From Mariprofundaceae bacterium (GTDB lineage: Bacteria > Pseudomonadota > Zetaproteobacteria > Mariprofundales > Mariprofundaceae): DNA of 7,878 bases. Below the pieces are notes generated by a model. That model saw only the letters and a program-made list of their open reading frames with translations. It searched no databases and was not told the DNA's origin. Of this stretch, positions 1-6,717 are shown in pieces. The stretch covers positions 1 through 7,878 of the forward strand of contig JAUZQL010000251.1 in the NCBI GenBank assembly GCA_030950975.1. Direction: 5' to 3'. The number at the start of each line of letters is the position of its first letter. Positions within the stretch are counted from its first letter, which is position 1. The translations under genes were made by a program, and so were the position numbers.

Positions 1-569
1 GTGAGTTACTGTCTGATGCTGATAGCGCTGAGGGAGATGTTGCGAACCTGACTGATGACAATGAAACAACCGTCACGATAGATGATGTATCCAATGAATT
101 GAACTTAGACGATATCTCGTTGGGTGATTTTGATTCAGGCAATAGTGATTTACTTTCTGATTCAAGTGATGAAGCGAGTGATTTAGGTGCTTCAACGCAT
201 GATGATGAGTTGAATAATCTTACTGAAAAAATGAGTGCTTTGGATGATTTGGATTTAAACGATGTGAAAAGTCCTGATTTAGATAGTTTTGATGATTTGA
301 ATCTTGATTTGGATGCCGTGGATCATAATGCTGATTTAGAAGAATTTACCAGTACAATCCAAGCAACGTTGAAAGAGCTTGGTGTTGATAATAATGATCT
401 CGATGAAAGTAGTGAGCATTCGGAAGATGTTGATGCAGATGATTTAGATTTTGGTGAGCTGAATTTGGATGATTTTGAAACAGAACCTTCAAATACGAAG
501 GATGACTTGAATGCTAATGTGGAGTTGGATAAACTTTTAAATGAGTTGGATAACTTCTCTACAAAATAA
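1..569 (+). CDS. Asp-rich acidic protein, C-terminal part (5' end outside window)
   Basis: The reading frame is open from position 3 to a TAA at 567-569, so the gene starts before the window. A TTG at 99 could only be an internal start, because 32 in-frame codons upstream are equally acidic and have no stop. In the last 156 residues I count 36 Asp and 14 Glu against 6 Lys and no Arg, so the product is strongly anionic. Degenerate repeats built around DDLDL, LNLDD and DDLNL recur throughout. I see no membrane segment, no cysteines and no catalytic motif in the visible part. Acidic repeats of this kind occur in the cytoplasmic tail of FimV-like polar proteins, which would suit the nearby pilus genes. 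However, the TPR-like C-terminal domain typical of FimV is not visible and the protein ends in a short Leu/Asp/Asn-rich tail. I therefore do not assign a function. The coding call is firm; identity is unknown. Confidence 0.8.
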   Translation, partial: ELLSDADSAEGDVANLTDDNETTVTIDDVSNELNLDDISLGDFDSGNSDLLSDSSDEASDLGASTHDDELNNLTEKMSALDDLDLNDVKSPDLDSFDDLNLDLDAVDHNADLEEFTSTIQATLKELGVDNNDLDESSEHSEDVDADDLDFGELNLDDFETEPSNTKDDLNANVELDKLLNELDNFSTK

Positions 570-667
570 TTTTTATGCGCATGGAGTGTCGAGAATATCT
601 GGGAATAAATAGCTTACTGCTTATATTTTCAGCCTCTCATTTAAGATGGGATATTGGAGCACACGTT

Positions 668-687
668 ACTCCCGCGAAGTCGGGAGT
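668..687. repeat. Intergenic palindrome, 7-bp perfect stem
   Basis: ACTCCCG at 668-674 and CGGGAGT at 681-687 are exact reverse complements around a 6-nt loop (CGAAGT). The stem is GC-rich in an AT-rich spacer between two convergent genes. Sequences of the form TCCCGCGAA-n-CGGGA are widespread as short dispersed palindromes (REP-like or small MITE-like elements) in proteobacterial genomes, so this may be one copy of such a family. No T-run follows on either strand, so it is not a canonical intrinsic terminator. It could still act as a bidirectional RNA 3'-end stabiliser for the genes on both sides. The pairing is seen directly; the repeat-family assignment is inference. Confidence 0.55.
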
Positions 688-810
688 CTATCTTCTGTAC
701 CACATGCAAGTGAATAGCGCAGCTAAAGCCGCACCCCCAGAGTAATGAACACACAGCACAACGTTCATCCCTGAAATCCGATTGAAAGATCATGGTATGC
801 GTAACATCAG

Positions 811-2748
811 TTAACTAAAACTGGCTTGTTTTTCTTCAAGTTGTTCCCAAGTTTCATAGGCGGCTGTTAAGTCCTTTTCTAACTCACTGATTTTCTTTTG
901 GTCAGCTTGATAGGATTCTGCTTGTTCTAAAAAATAATTAGGATCACAAAAACGTTGTTCAATGGCTTCTTTTTCTGTTTCCATTGCTTCGATGGTTTGT
1001 GGTAATTTTTCCAATAAATTTTGTTCTTTATAGGATAATTTATGCGTAACTTTATTCGGCTGGATGCTTTCTTTCACCTGTGTTGCTTTTGTGTCTAAAC
1101 GCTTTGTACCTAAAGTCTTAGATTCAGTGCTTTGACGTTCCTTCCATGCTTGATAATCAGAATAACCACCTTCAATAGGAATGATGTTTCCATCGCCTTC
1201 AAAAGCTAAAATACGTGATGCGACACGATCCATAAAAGCACGGTCATGACTAACAACCAAAATGGTGCCTTTGTATTGAGTCAAGGCTTTTTCCAGTACA
1301 GCCAGCGTTCCGATATCCAAATCATTGGTGGGTTCATCCAAAATTAAAATATTAGCAGGTTCCAATAAGAGTTTAGCTAATAACAAACGCCCACGTTCAC
1401 CACCCGATAAAGCTTGCACACGTGCATTGAGCCGTTCTTTATCAAAAAGAAAATCCTGCATATAACTCACAATATGACGGGGTTCATGTCCGCCAATTTG
1501 TACATATTGCCCACCATTAGGTGCTAAAACTTCTTTCAATTTAAGTGTGGGATCAAGATCACGCATTTGAGTGAGAAATGCAGGAGCAAGCCTTGCACCG
1601 TGTCGAATACGTCCTTTGTCAGCTACTAATGTCCCCAATAATATATTGAGTATCGTTGTTTTACCGATGCCGTTGGCACCGACTAAACCAATGCGTTCGC
1701 CTGCCATGATTTTATGACTAAAGGACTTTGCGATGGTGATTTTTTCGCCTGATGGACGGGTAAATTGATGGCTTACTTCGATGGCTTCCATCAATATTTT
1801 TCCCGATTTGATGCCACTGGCAACGCGCAAGGCGACATCGCCACCATGCAAACGACGTTCGGATCGCTGCTTACGCAATGTTTCTAAAGCCCGAACTCGT
1901 CCTTCATTGCGTGTACCTCGAGCAGGGATGCCACGTCGAATCCAACGTTCCTCATCGGCTAACACTTTATCAAACTTTCGATGTTGGTTGGCTTCAATGG
2001 CAAGAAGTTCTGCTTTTTTATCCAAATATTGGGCATACGAATAGGGAAAGTGAATGAGTTTACCACGATCTAATTCAATAATTTCTTCTGCTACGGCATC
2101 CAAGAAGTAACGATCATGGGTAATAAATAAGACCGCACCTGAAAAGTTAGCAACAAAATCCTCCAGCCATTCAATCGATGCAACATCCAAATGGTTGGTG
2201 GGTTCATCCAGCAGTAACACATCAGGATTTGTGACAATCGCACGTGCGAGTGCAACACGTCGCAACCAACCTCCAGATAATTCACCAACATCACGATCAG
2301 ATTCTAAATTTAAGGTTGAAATCGCCATGTCGATACTGGCATGTAATTGCCATGCATTGTGATGTTCCAGTTCTGCTTGTAAATCACTAACCGACTGTAA
2401 AGCACGATCAGAAGGATCATGTTCTAAACCTTGTAACGCCACTTGATAGGCTTCCAATAATGCAGAGATATGCCCTAAACCTTCGGCGATAACATGAAAT
2501 ACAGTTTGTCCTGCATCAAAATGAGGATCTTGCGGTAAATAAGCGACTTTATGACCACTTCGCATATGAATGTTGCCACTATCGGAGTCTTCGATACCGG
2601 CCATTATTTTCAGCAAGGTAGATTTCCCTTCACCATTGCGACCGATGAGTCCAATGCGAACACCACGTCCAATCGATAGACTGACATCATCGAGTAAAAT
2701 TTGTGAGCCAAAGGCTTTGTAGAGGTGGTTCAATTGCATGATAGGCAT
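811..2748 (-). CDS. uup: Uup-type ABC-F ATPase
   Basis: This is a cytoplasmic ABC-F protein with two ATPase domains and no membrane domain. The first domain has Walker A GRNGEGKST (residues 36-44), signature LSGGW (157-161), Walker B VLLLDEP with catalytic Glu182, and switch His211. The second has GANGIGKTT (357-365), LSGGE (447-451), ILILDEP with Glu472, and His501. The linker between them (about 240-305) is rich in Arg and Lys, as expected for the ABC-F interdomain helices that contact the ribosome. A hydrophilic, coiled-coil-like C-terminal domain (about 570-640) and the LSGGWLRR form of the first signature point to Uup rather than EttA or YheS. The 645-residue length is close to E. coli Uup (635). 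Uup is known for limiting precise transposon excision, binding DNA and acting on ribosomes. The ATG lies 2 nt after the PBP1A stop with no clear Shine-Dalgarno, which suggests translational coupling. A second ATG three codons in (2739) is an alternative start. All catalytic residues are present. Confidence 0.95.
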   Translation of the reverse strand: MPIMQLNHLYKAFGSQILLDDVSLSIGRGVRIGLIGRNGEGKSTLLKIMAGIEDSDSGNIHMRSGHKVAYLPQDPHFDAGQTVFHVIAEGLGHISALLEAYQVALQGLEHDPSDRALQSVSDLQAELEHHNAWQLHASIDMAISTLNLESDRDVGELSGGWLRRVALARAIVTNPDVLLLDEPTNHLDVASIEWLEDFVANFSGAVLFITHDRYFLDAVAEEIIELDRGKLIHFPYSYAQYLDKKAELLAIEANQHRKFDKVLADEERWIRRGIPARGTRNEGRVRALETLRKQRSERRLHGGDVALRVASGIKSGKILMEAIEVSHQFTRPSGEKITIAKSFSHKIMAGERIGLVGANGIGKTTILNILLGTLVADKGRIRHGARLAPAFLTQMRDLDPTLKLKEVLAPNGGQYVQIGGHEPRHIVSYMQDFLFDKERLNARVQALSGGERGRLLLAKLLLEPANILILDEPTNDLDIGTLAVLEKALTQYKGTILVVSHDRAFMDRVASRILAFEGDGNIIPIEGGYSDYQAWKERQSTESKTLGTKRLDTKATQVKESIQPNKVTHKLSYKEQNLLEKLPQTIEAMETEKEAIEQRFCDPNYFLEQAESYQADQKKISELEKDLTAAYETWEQLEEKQASFS

Positions 2749-2750
2749 AG

Positions 2751-5105
2751 TTATAGGTCGCTGTTAAAAAAATCAGAAGTATTGTCGGGCGTGTTGCTTG
2801 GGAGGACGGGTTTATCCATTTCTTTCGGTGCTGTACCTTCACGAAAGGATTCTAAAAAAGGTTGAGTGGTGGTTGGGCTGGCAAGTTTACCATTTTTCCG
2901 ATTAATCATGACCCATTCAATACCATCAGGCACAGAAAAGGCTTCTTTTTTACGATGTTGATGAAAATCTTGCATGGCAGCAATCCATGTGGGTAATGCG
3001 GCATGCGCACCTGTTTCACGTCTTCCCATTGGGCTTGGCGTATCACGACCTGTCCAAACCCCAGTGAGAACTTGCGGTGTGTAACCGATAAACCATGCAT
3101 CGACTTGTTTGTTGGTTGTTCCTGTTTTACCTGCGGCAGGGCGATGAAGAATGCGAGCGCGTCGCCCTGTTCCTCGTTGAATCACGCCTTCAAGCATATT
3201 GGTGGCTAGAAAAGCACTTTGTGGATCAAGTATTTGTTTGGCAGGATGCATACCTTCCCCTGCGGATAACACTGGATCGACATGACAAATCAAACAGCGA
3301 TGCCCAGCGACTTGGCGCAATAATGTATGTCCATTGTGATCTTGAACCTGTTGAATGCTGACAGGTTTCCAAAGTTTTCCCCCTGAAGCCAAAGGAATAT
3401 AAGCTTCCGTAAGTTCTTGCGGTGAAACTTCTGTTGCGCCTAAGGCAATGGCTAATTGAGGGGGAAAATCATGACTAAAAGGGAAATCACGTAATTTATT
3501 GATGAAGGTGCGGATGCCAACATCTTGCAAGAGTTTGATAGCAGAGAGGTTACGTGAGTGTTCGAGGGCATCACGCAGTGTTACAGGACCTGCAAACTTG
3601 TTTTTATAATTTTCAGGTCGCCAGAAATTATCTGTGTTGCCACCACCAAACACAATCGGTGTATCCATGATGATGGATGCGGGGGTAAATCCATGTTCCA
3701 TCGCTGTGGCATAAAGTAAGGGCTTAAATGCAGATCCGGGTTGACGTTTGGCTTCGGAGACACGATCAAAACCGCTGAATTTGAAGTTAAAACCACCCAC
3801 ACGCGCTAACACTGTGCCGCGTTTTAAGTCAATGGCATACAAGGCTGATTCGATAGAAGGTTGCTGACTCAGTTGAATGCCACCTTTTCCATCACCACGA
3901 ACAACAATTTCATCCCCTGTTATCCAGTGGCGAGGGTGTTGATTCCCTGCTTGAGCTTTTTCCCAATGCCATTTGGGTTTGCTTAATAGCCATGTTTGTT
4001 GCAGGGCATCAATGGTCAAACTGCCATCGGCTTGCACTTCTTTTACCAATGCTGGAACAATTTGATCTTTTGCCAGTGGTAAGCTGATATGTTTCTCAGA
4101 TTCTTTCCATTGCTGAAGAAGCTTTGCCCAATCTTGGCGTGGATGGTGTTTGGGTGTGCGATAAAACTGACGGTTTTCAACATCAAGCACACCGTTGCGA
4201 ACATCTTGAATGGCTTTCTTTTCGGTGGCTTCATCATACGGTACAATAATCGTTAGCCCTTGTTGTCGTAGCGTTTTAAGCCCAAAACGGCTGACCAATT
4301 GGCGATAAATTTCATTCCCATAAGCACCAACCAAGTGGTTTTTAGGTAAAGGTGCGACATGTAGCTTTTCATGCTTGGCAATATCAACATCATGAGCAGA
4401 AGCAAGACCGCTCTTTTTCATTAAATACAAAACAAGGTTACGACGTTTAATCGCACGATTCATATTTAAATGAGGTGCATATTTTCCAGGAGCTTTGGGT
4501 AAACCTGCCAACATCGCACATTCAGATAAGGTCAATTCATCCAATGTTTTGCCAAAATAACGCCAAGCAGCGGATGCCACACCATACGAACCACGCCCTA
4601 AATAAATTTGATTCAGATAAAGATAAAGAATGTCATCTTTGCTAAAGGTTTGTTCAATACGGTAAGCAAGAATAATTTCTTTAATTTTACGAATATAGGT
4701 TTTTTCAGATGTGAGTAAAAAGTTTTTAGCGACTTGTTGGGTGATGGTTGAGCCACCTTGAACCTTATGACCTGCATGAATATTGGCTAAGGCAGCCGAT
4801 GCAATGCGAGCAGGATTGATACCGGGGTGTTCGTAAAACTGTTGATCTTCTGCGGCTAAAAAGGCATGAATGAGTTGTTTGGGGATCTCGTTGAAAGGAG
4901 TCAAAAGTCGGTGCTCATCGGCATACTCTGCCAATAACTGCCCTTGTGTGTTAAACACACGTGAGGCAAGTTTGGGTTGATAATCGGATAATTTGGTGAG
5001 ACTGGGAAGGTTGCTAGAAAAATAAACATAACCTATGGTGACGGCAATCACAGCAAACAGGGTGAGCGAGGTAAATATTTTAATCATGAGAAATAAGATA
5101 CGCAT
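2751..5105 (-). CDS. mrcA: Penicillin-binding protein 1A (bifunctional class A PBP)
   Basis: This is an inner-membrane peptidoglycan synthase that polymerises lipid II and crosslinks stem peptides in the periplasm. With the start at 5105 the protein has 784 residues. It has a short N-terminus and a membrane anchor (about 5-30). The GT51 glycosyltransferase motifs are EDQQFYEHPG (86-95, catalytic Glu86), GGSTITQQ (117-124), RKIKE (139-143) and an LYLNQIYLG block. An OB-like insert (about 290-405) is typical of PBP1A. The transpeptidase motifs are SAFK (Ser458, Lys461), SRN (517-519) and KTG (660-662). A hydrophilic tail follows. All catalytic residues are intact. The frame is open up to an ATG at 5210, but that start would add 35 non-signal-like residues and overlap the divergent prepilin gene. 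The ATG at 5105 puts the membrane anchor close to the N-terminus, as in known PBP1A proteins. An ATG at 5087 is also possible. A CLICH sequence occurs at residues 604-608. The gene is cotranscribed with uup downstream. Confidence 0.95.
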   Translation of the reverse strand: MRILFLMIKIFTSLTLFAVIAVTIGYVYFSSNLPSLTKLSDYQPKLASRVFNTQGQLLAEYADEHRLLTPFNEIPKQLIHAFLAAEDQQFYEHPGINPARIASAALANIHAGHKVQGGSTITQQVAKNFLLTSEKTYIRKIKEIILAYRIEQTFSKDDILYLYLNQIYLGRGSYGVASAAWRYFGKTLDELTLSECAMLAGLPKAPGKYAPHLNMNRAIKRRNLVLYLMKKSGLASAHDVDIAKHEKLHVAPLPKNHLVGAYGNEIYRQLVSRFGLKTLRQQGLTIIVPYDEATEKKAIQDVRNGVLDVENRQFYRTPKHHPRQDWAKLLQQWKESEKHISLPLAKDQIVPALVKEVQADGSLTIDALQQTWLLSKPKWHWEKAQAGNQHPRHWITGDEIVVRGDGKGGIQLSQQPSIESALYAIDLKRGTVLARVGGFNFKFSGFDRVSEAKRQPGSAFKPLLYATAMEHGFTPASIIMDTPIVFGGGNTDNFWRPENYKNKFAGPVTLRDALEHSRNLSAIKLLQDVGIRTFINKLRDFPFSHDFPPQLAIALGATEVSPQELTEAYIPLASGGKLWKPVSIQQVQDHNGHTLLRQVAGHRCLICHVDPVLSAGEGMHPAKQILDPQSAFLATNMLEGVIQRGTGRRARILHRPAAGKTGTTNKQVDAWFIGYTPQVLTGVWTGRDTPSPMGRRETGAHAALPTWIAAMQDFHQHRKKEAFSVPDGIEWVMINRKNGKLASPTTTQPFLESFREGTAPKEMDKPVLPSNTPDNTSDFFNSDL
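5011..5039 (+). promoter_or_regulatory. Possible sigma70-like promoter for the prepilin operon
   Basis: TTGCTA at 5011-5016 and TATGGT at 5034-5039 each match four of six consensus positions and are separated by 17 nt. The site lies inside the 5' coding part of the PBP1A gene, about 90 nt upstream of the preferred FimT-like start. This is a weak, pattern-based call. The 25-bp space between the two divergent starts is too short to hold both promoters, so at least one must lie in coding sequence. Confidence 0.22.
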
Positions 5106-5117
5106 AAAGCCCGACTC

Positions 5118-5122
5118 TAAGG
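5118..5122 (+). promoter_or_regulatory. Ribosome binding site favouring the TTG start at 5131
   Basis: TAAGG ends 8 nt before an in-frame TTG at 5131. The other in-frame candidates (ATG 5035, 5086 and 5146) have no comparably spaced purine-rich sequence. This site decides the start chosen for the first prepilin gene. Confidence 0.45.
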
Positions 5123-5130
5123 TAAATGAT

Positions 5131-5634
5131 TTGCAAGCTGCAAGTATGGTGTTGTGTGCGGACTTGAAAAAAGGTTTTACACTGATTGAGTTGATGGCGG
5201 TGATCGCCATTGCAGGGATTCTGGCAACGATTGCTGTACCAGCTTTTCAAGAGTGGATGACCCATAGTGCAGTCAATAATGCAACGGCAACTGTGGTATC
5301 CAAATTGAAACAGGCTCGCAATATCGCAGTGGCAGAAAATCGAAATATTACATTATCATTTGATTCAGTAGCGAATACATTTACCTATGATGTTTATGCT
5401 TATGCTCCGAAAGTTTCTGAAAAGATTGATTTAAAGCAATTCTCAAAAACATTAACTTTTCGCAAGAATCGTGCAGCTACATTGGTTTTTACAAGTTTAG
5501 GTACGATTCAAGGACAGGTAACAACGATGAAATTATTGAAAGGCAACTATTACCAATGTATTACAGTTAATTTAATTGGCAGGTCATATGTTTCGACAAT
5601 GGCTTCAGCTTCTGCCACATGTCAGGGGCTTTAG
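5131..5634 (+). CDS. fimT: GspH/FimT family minor prepilin (FimU/FimT-like)
   Basis: The product is a type IV pilin-like protein processed by prepilin peptidase at LKKG|FTLIE, with the Gly codon at 5173-5175, Phe at +1 and Glu at +5. A hydrophobic helix of about 20 residues follows the cleavage site. The segment after it, including the KLKQARNIAVAENRNITLSF stretch, is characteristic of the GspH/FimT domain. Two cysteines near the C-terminus may form a disulfide. The TTG start at 5131 gives 167 residues with a 15-residue leader and has the best Shine-Dalgarno. ATG 5146 gives a more usual 10-residue leader but lacks one. The long frame from ATG 5035 would overlap the divergent PBP1A gene and add an unlikely leader. 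As first gene of a pilV-pilW-pilX-like set it occupies the FimU position, where it would join the tip complex. A C-terminal IGRSYV resembles the GRxR DNA-binding motif of competence FimT but lacks the second Arg, so a DNA-uptake role is uncertain. Confidence 0.85.
   Translation: MQAASMVLCADLKKGFTLIELMAVIAIAGILATIAVPAFQEWMTHSAVNNATATVVSKLKQARNIAVAENRNITLSFDSVANTFTYDVYAYAPKVSEKIDLKQFSKTLTFRKNRAATLVFTSLGTIQGQVTTMKLLKGNYYQCITVNLIGRSYVSTMASASATCQGL
5624..5628 (+). promoter_or_regulatory. Ribosome binding site of the PilV-like gene
   Basis: AGGGG lies 6 nt before the ATG at 5635, inside the last codons of the upstream gene. It supports that ATG as the start, which directly follows the TAG of the FimT-like gene. 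Confidence 0.6.
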
Positions 5635-6162
5635 ATGCTAAAACAAGGGTTTACACTGGTTGAAATTCTTGTCGCCTTGGTGATTGTGTCGGTGGGCATG
5701 TTGGCATTGGGCTCTTTTTATACATCCATGATTAGCCAAGAAGGTATTGCACAAGAGCGAATTACAGCAGTTCATATGGCGGAACAATTGATTGAAGATT
5801 GGCAAGCCAACAATGTCATACCAACCCCCAACTGTTTGGTTGCAGGTGCGCCTCCTGCACTTGTTTTGGCAACTGCAACAAACAACTGCGTGCCTACGAA
5901 AGGCACGCCCATTGCGTACACAATTCTATTGAATGAGAGACCAGCGTTAGCACCACTGCCTGTGACTCACCCCAATAATCCAAGTTTAAATGTCGCAAAT
6001 TCTTTGGGGGTTGGAATGTATTCGATGCTAACCTTATCGGATGTGAATAAAAATGTGATTGCCAATTCTCCACAGGTCAAGGTGCGTTCGGTGCAAGTGT
6101 CTTGGACTCATGATAAAACAAGAAGCGTTCAACTCACTCATATCACTCGGTATGTGCCATGA
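5635..6162 (+). CDS. pilV: PilV-like minor prepilin
   Basis: This 175-residue prepilin has a five-residue leader and a cleavage site MLKQG|FTLVE (Glu at +5), followed by a hydrophobic helix (about 6-29). A polar helix with the segment VHMAEQLIEDWQANN (46-60) is typical of PilV, as is the C-terminal strand pattern VRSVQVSWTHD...VQLTHITRYV. Cys67 and Cys85 could form a disulfide loop. In type IV pili PilV joins FimU, PilW and PilX in the complex that primes pilus assembly and presents PilY1 at the tip. The ATG follows the upstream TAG directly, and the TGA overlaps the next ATG by 4 nt (ATGA), so translation is probably coupled across both junctions. The family call is good. A type II secretion GspI-like pseudopilin is the main alternative, made less likely by the PilX-like gene downstream. 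Confidence 0.85.
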   Translation: MLKQGFTLVEILVALVIVSVGMLALGSFYTSMISQEGIAQERITAVHMAEQLIEDWQANNVIPTPNCLVAGAPPALVLATATNNCVPTKGTPIAYTILLNERPALAPLPVTHPNNPSLNVANSLGVGMYSMLTLSDVNKNVIANSPQVKVRSVQVSWTHDKTRSVQLTHITRYVP

Positions 6163-6713
6163 ATCATTTAGACAAACAACAAGGTTTTACATTAATTGAA
6201 TTACTAATTACGACTGCCATTGGTTTGGTCATTATGGCAGGTATGACATCTGTTTTTGTTTCCCAAACAAGAACAGCAAATATGTTGAAAAACAAAACCG
6301 AAGCGATGGGGGATTTATTTTTAGCCTCTCAAATCATGCAATCGGAGTTGCGTGGAGCGAAAGGAATATGTTGGAACGGATCGAATATTTTATCCTATCA
6401 ACCCATTGACTCGAACGCTCCTTGTGCGGCTGGCGTGAATGCAGCAAATGGCTCCTTTGAATTTCGACCAGTGAATGCGACACACCCTACGCCTTATATT
6501 TGTTGGGCTCGTCCGAATAATGCTTCAGGCTGTCAAGAATTACTACGAGGCTTGCCTGCGGCAGGAGGTTTGGCTGTGGCGATTATCACTCCTGCGCCTG
6601 TCGTTCCTCCTTTACCTATCACTTATGTGGTTGATTTACAATCAAACTTTACAGGGCAAGCCAATCAAGCCCAAACGTTAGGTTTAACTTTCAAAGTGTG
6701 GGCAAGGAACTAA
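6159..6713 (+). CDS. pilW: PilW-like minor prepilin (short)
   Basis: This 184-residue prepilin has a nine-residue leader ending KQQG|FTLIE (Phe10, Glu14) and a hydrophobic helix (about 10-32). The adjoining segment, containing ASQIMQSELRGAKGICW, is typical of PilW: an amphipathic helix leading to a conserved RxAxG-like turn. Four cysteines (71, 89, 115, 125) could form two disulfides in the globular domain. The C-terminus ends with a beta strand (LGLTFKVWARN), as expected for a pilin head. It is shorter than many PilW proteins (often 250 residues or more), but the domain looks complete and no frameshift is evident. The start is fixed by the ATGA overlap with the PilV-like gene. GspJ of type II secretion is the related alternative family. 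Its likely role is in the minor-pilin tip complex, between PilV and PilX. Confidence 0.82.
   Translation: MNHLDKQQGFTLIELLITTAIGLVIMAGMTSVFVSQTRTANMLKNKTEAMGDLFLASQIMQSELRGAKGICWNGSNILSYQPIDSNAPCAAGVNAANGSFEFRPVNATHPTPYICWARPNNASGCQELLRGLPAAGGLAVAIITPAPVVPPLPITYVVDLQSNFTGQANQAQTLGLTFKVWARN
6704..6709 (+). promoter_or_regulatory. Ribosome binding site of the PilX-like gene
   Basis: AAGGAA lies 8 nt before the ATG at 6718, within the last codons of the PilW-like gene. This strong Shine-Dalgarno fixes the start of the last gene in the window. Confidence 0.65.
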
Positions 6714-6717
6714 AAAT

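Noticed and set aside
745..768. Inverted repeat ATGAAC / GTTCAT with a 12-nt loop
   Set aside because: A 6-bp AT-rich stem with a long loop is expected by chance and has no T-run on either strand, so I do not call a terminator or operator.
570..810. Possible small RNA or tRNA in the convergent spacer
   Set aside because: I found no cloverleaf, no recognisable promoter and no T-tract terminator. Only the palindrome at 668-687 stands out.
808..823. CAGTT / AACTG hairpin across the uup stop codon
   Set aside because: Only five weak base pairs and no T-run after it in the uup direction, so it is not supported as a terminator.
1781..2044. Plus-strand open frame of 87 codons inside uup
   Set aside because: It lies wholly antisense to a well-conserved part of uup, has no ribosome binding site that stands out, and resembles no protein I know. 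The same applies to the other short frames opposite or inside PBP1A and the prepilin genes.
5035..5130. Long N-terminal extension of the FimT-like frame from ATG 5035
   Set aside because: It would put more than 45 residues before the prepilin cleavage site and overlap the PBP1A membrane-anchor coding sequence. The TAAGG-TTG pair at 5118-5133 gives a more plausible start.
5106..5210. Extended PBP1A start at 5210
   Set aside because: The added 35 residues precede the membrane anchor, do not resemble a PBP1A N-terminus, and overlap the divergent prepilin coding region.
5173..6200. Near-identical DNA around the three GFTL cleavage-site codons (about 5173, 5647 and 6186)
   Set aside because: The similarity follows from the conserved prepilin peptidase motif and shared codon choice; it is not a separate DNA repeat.
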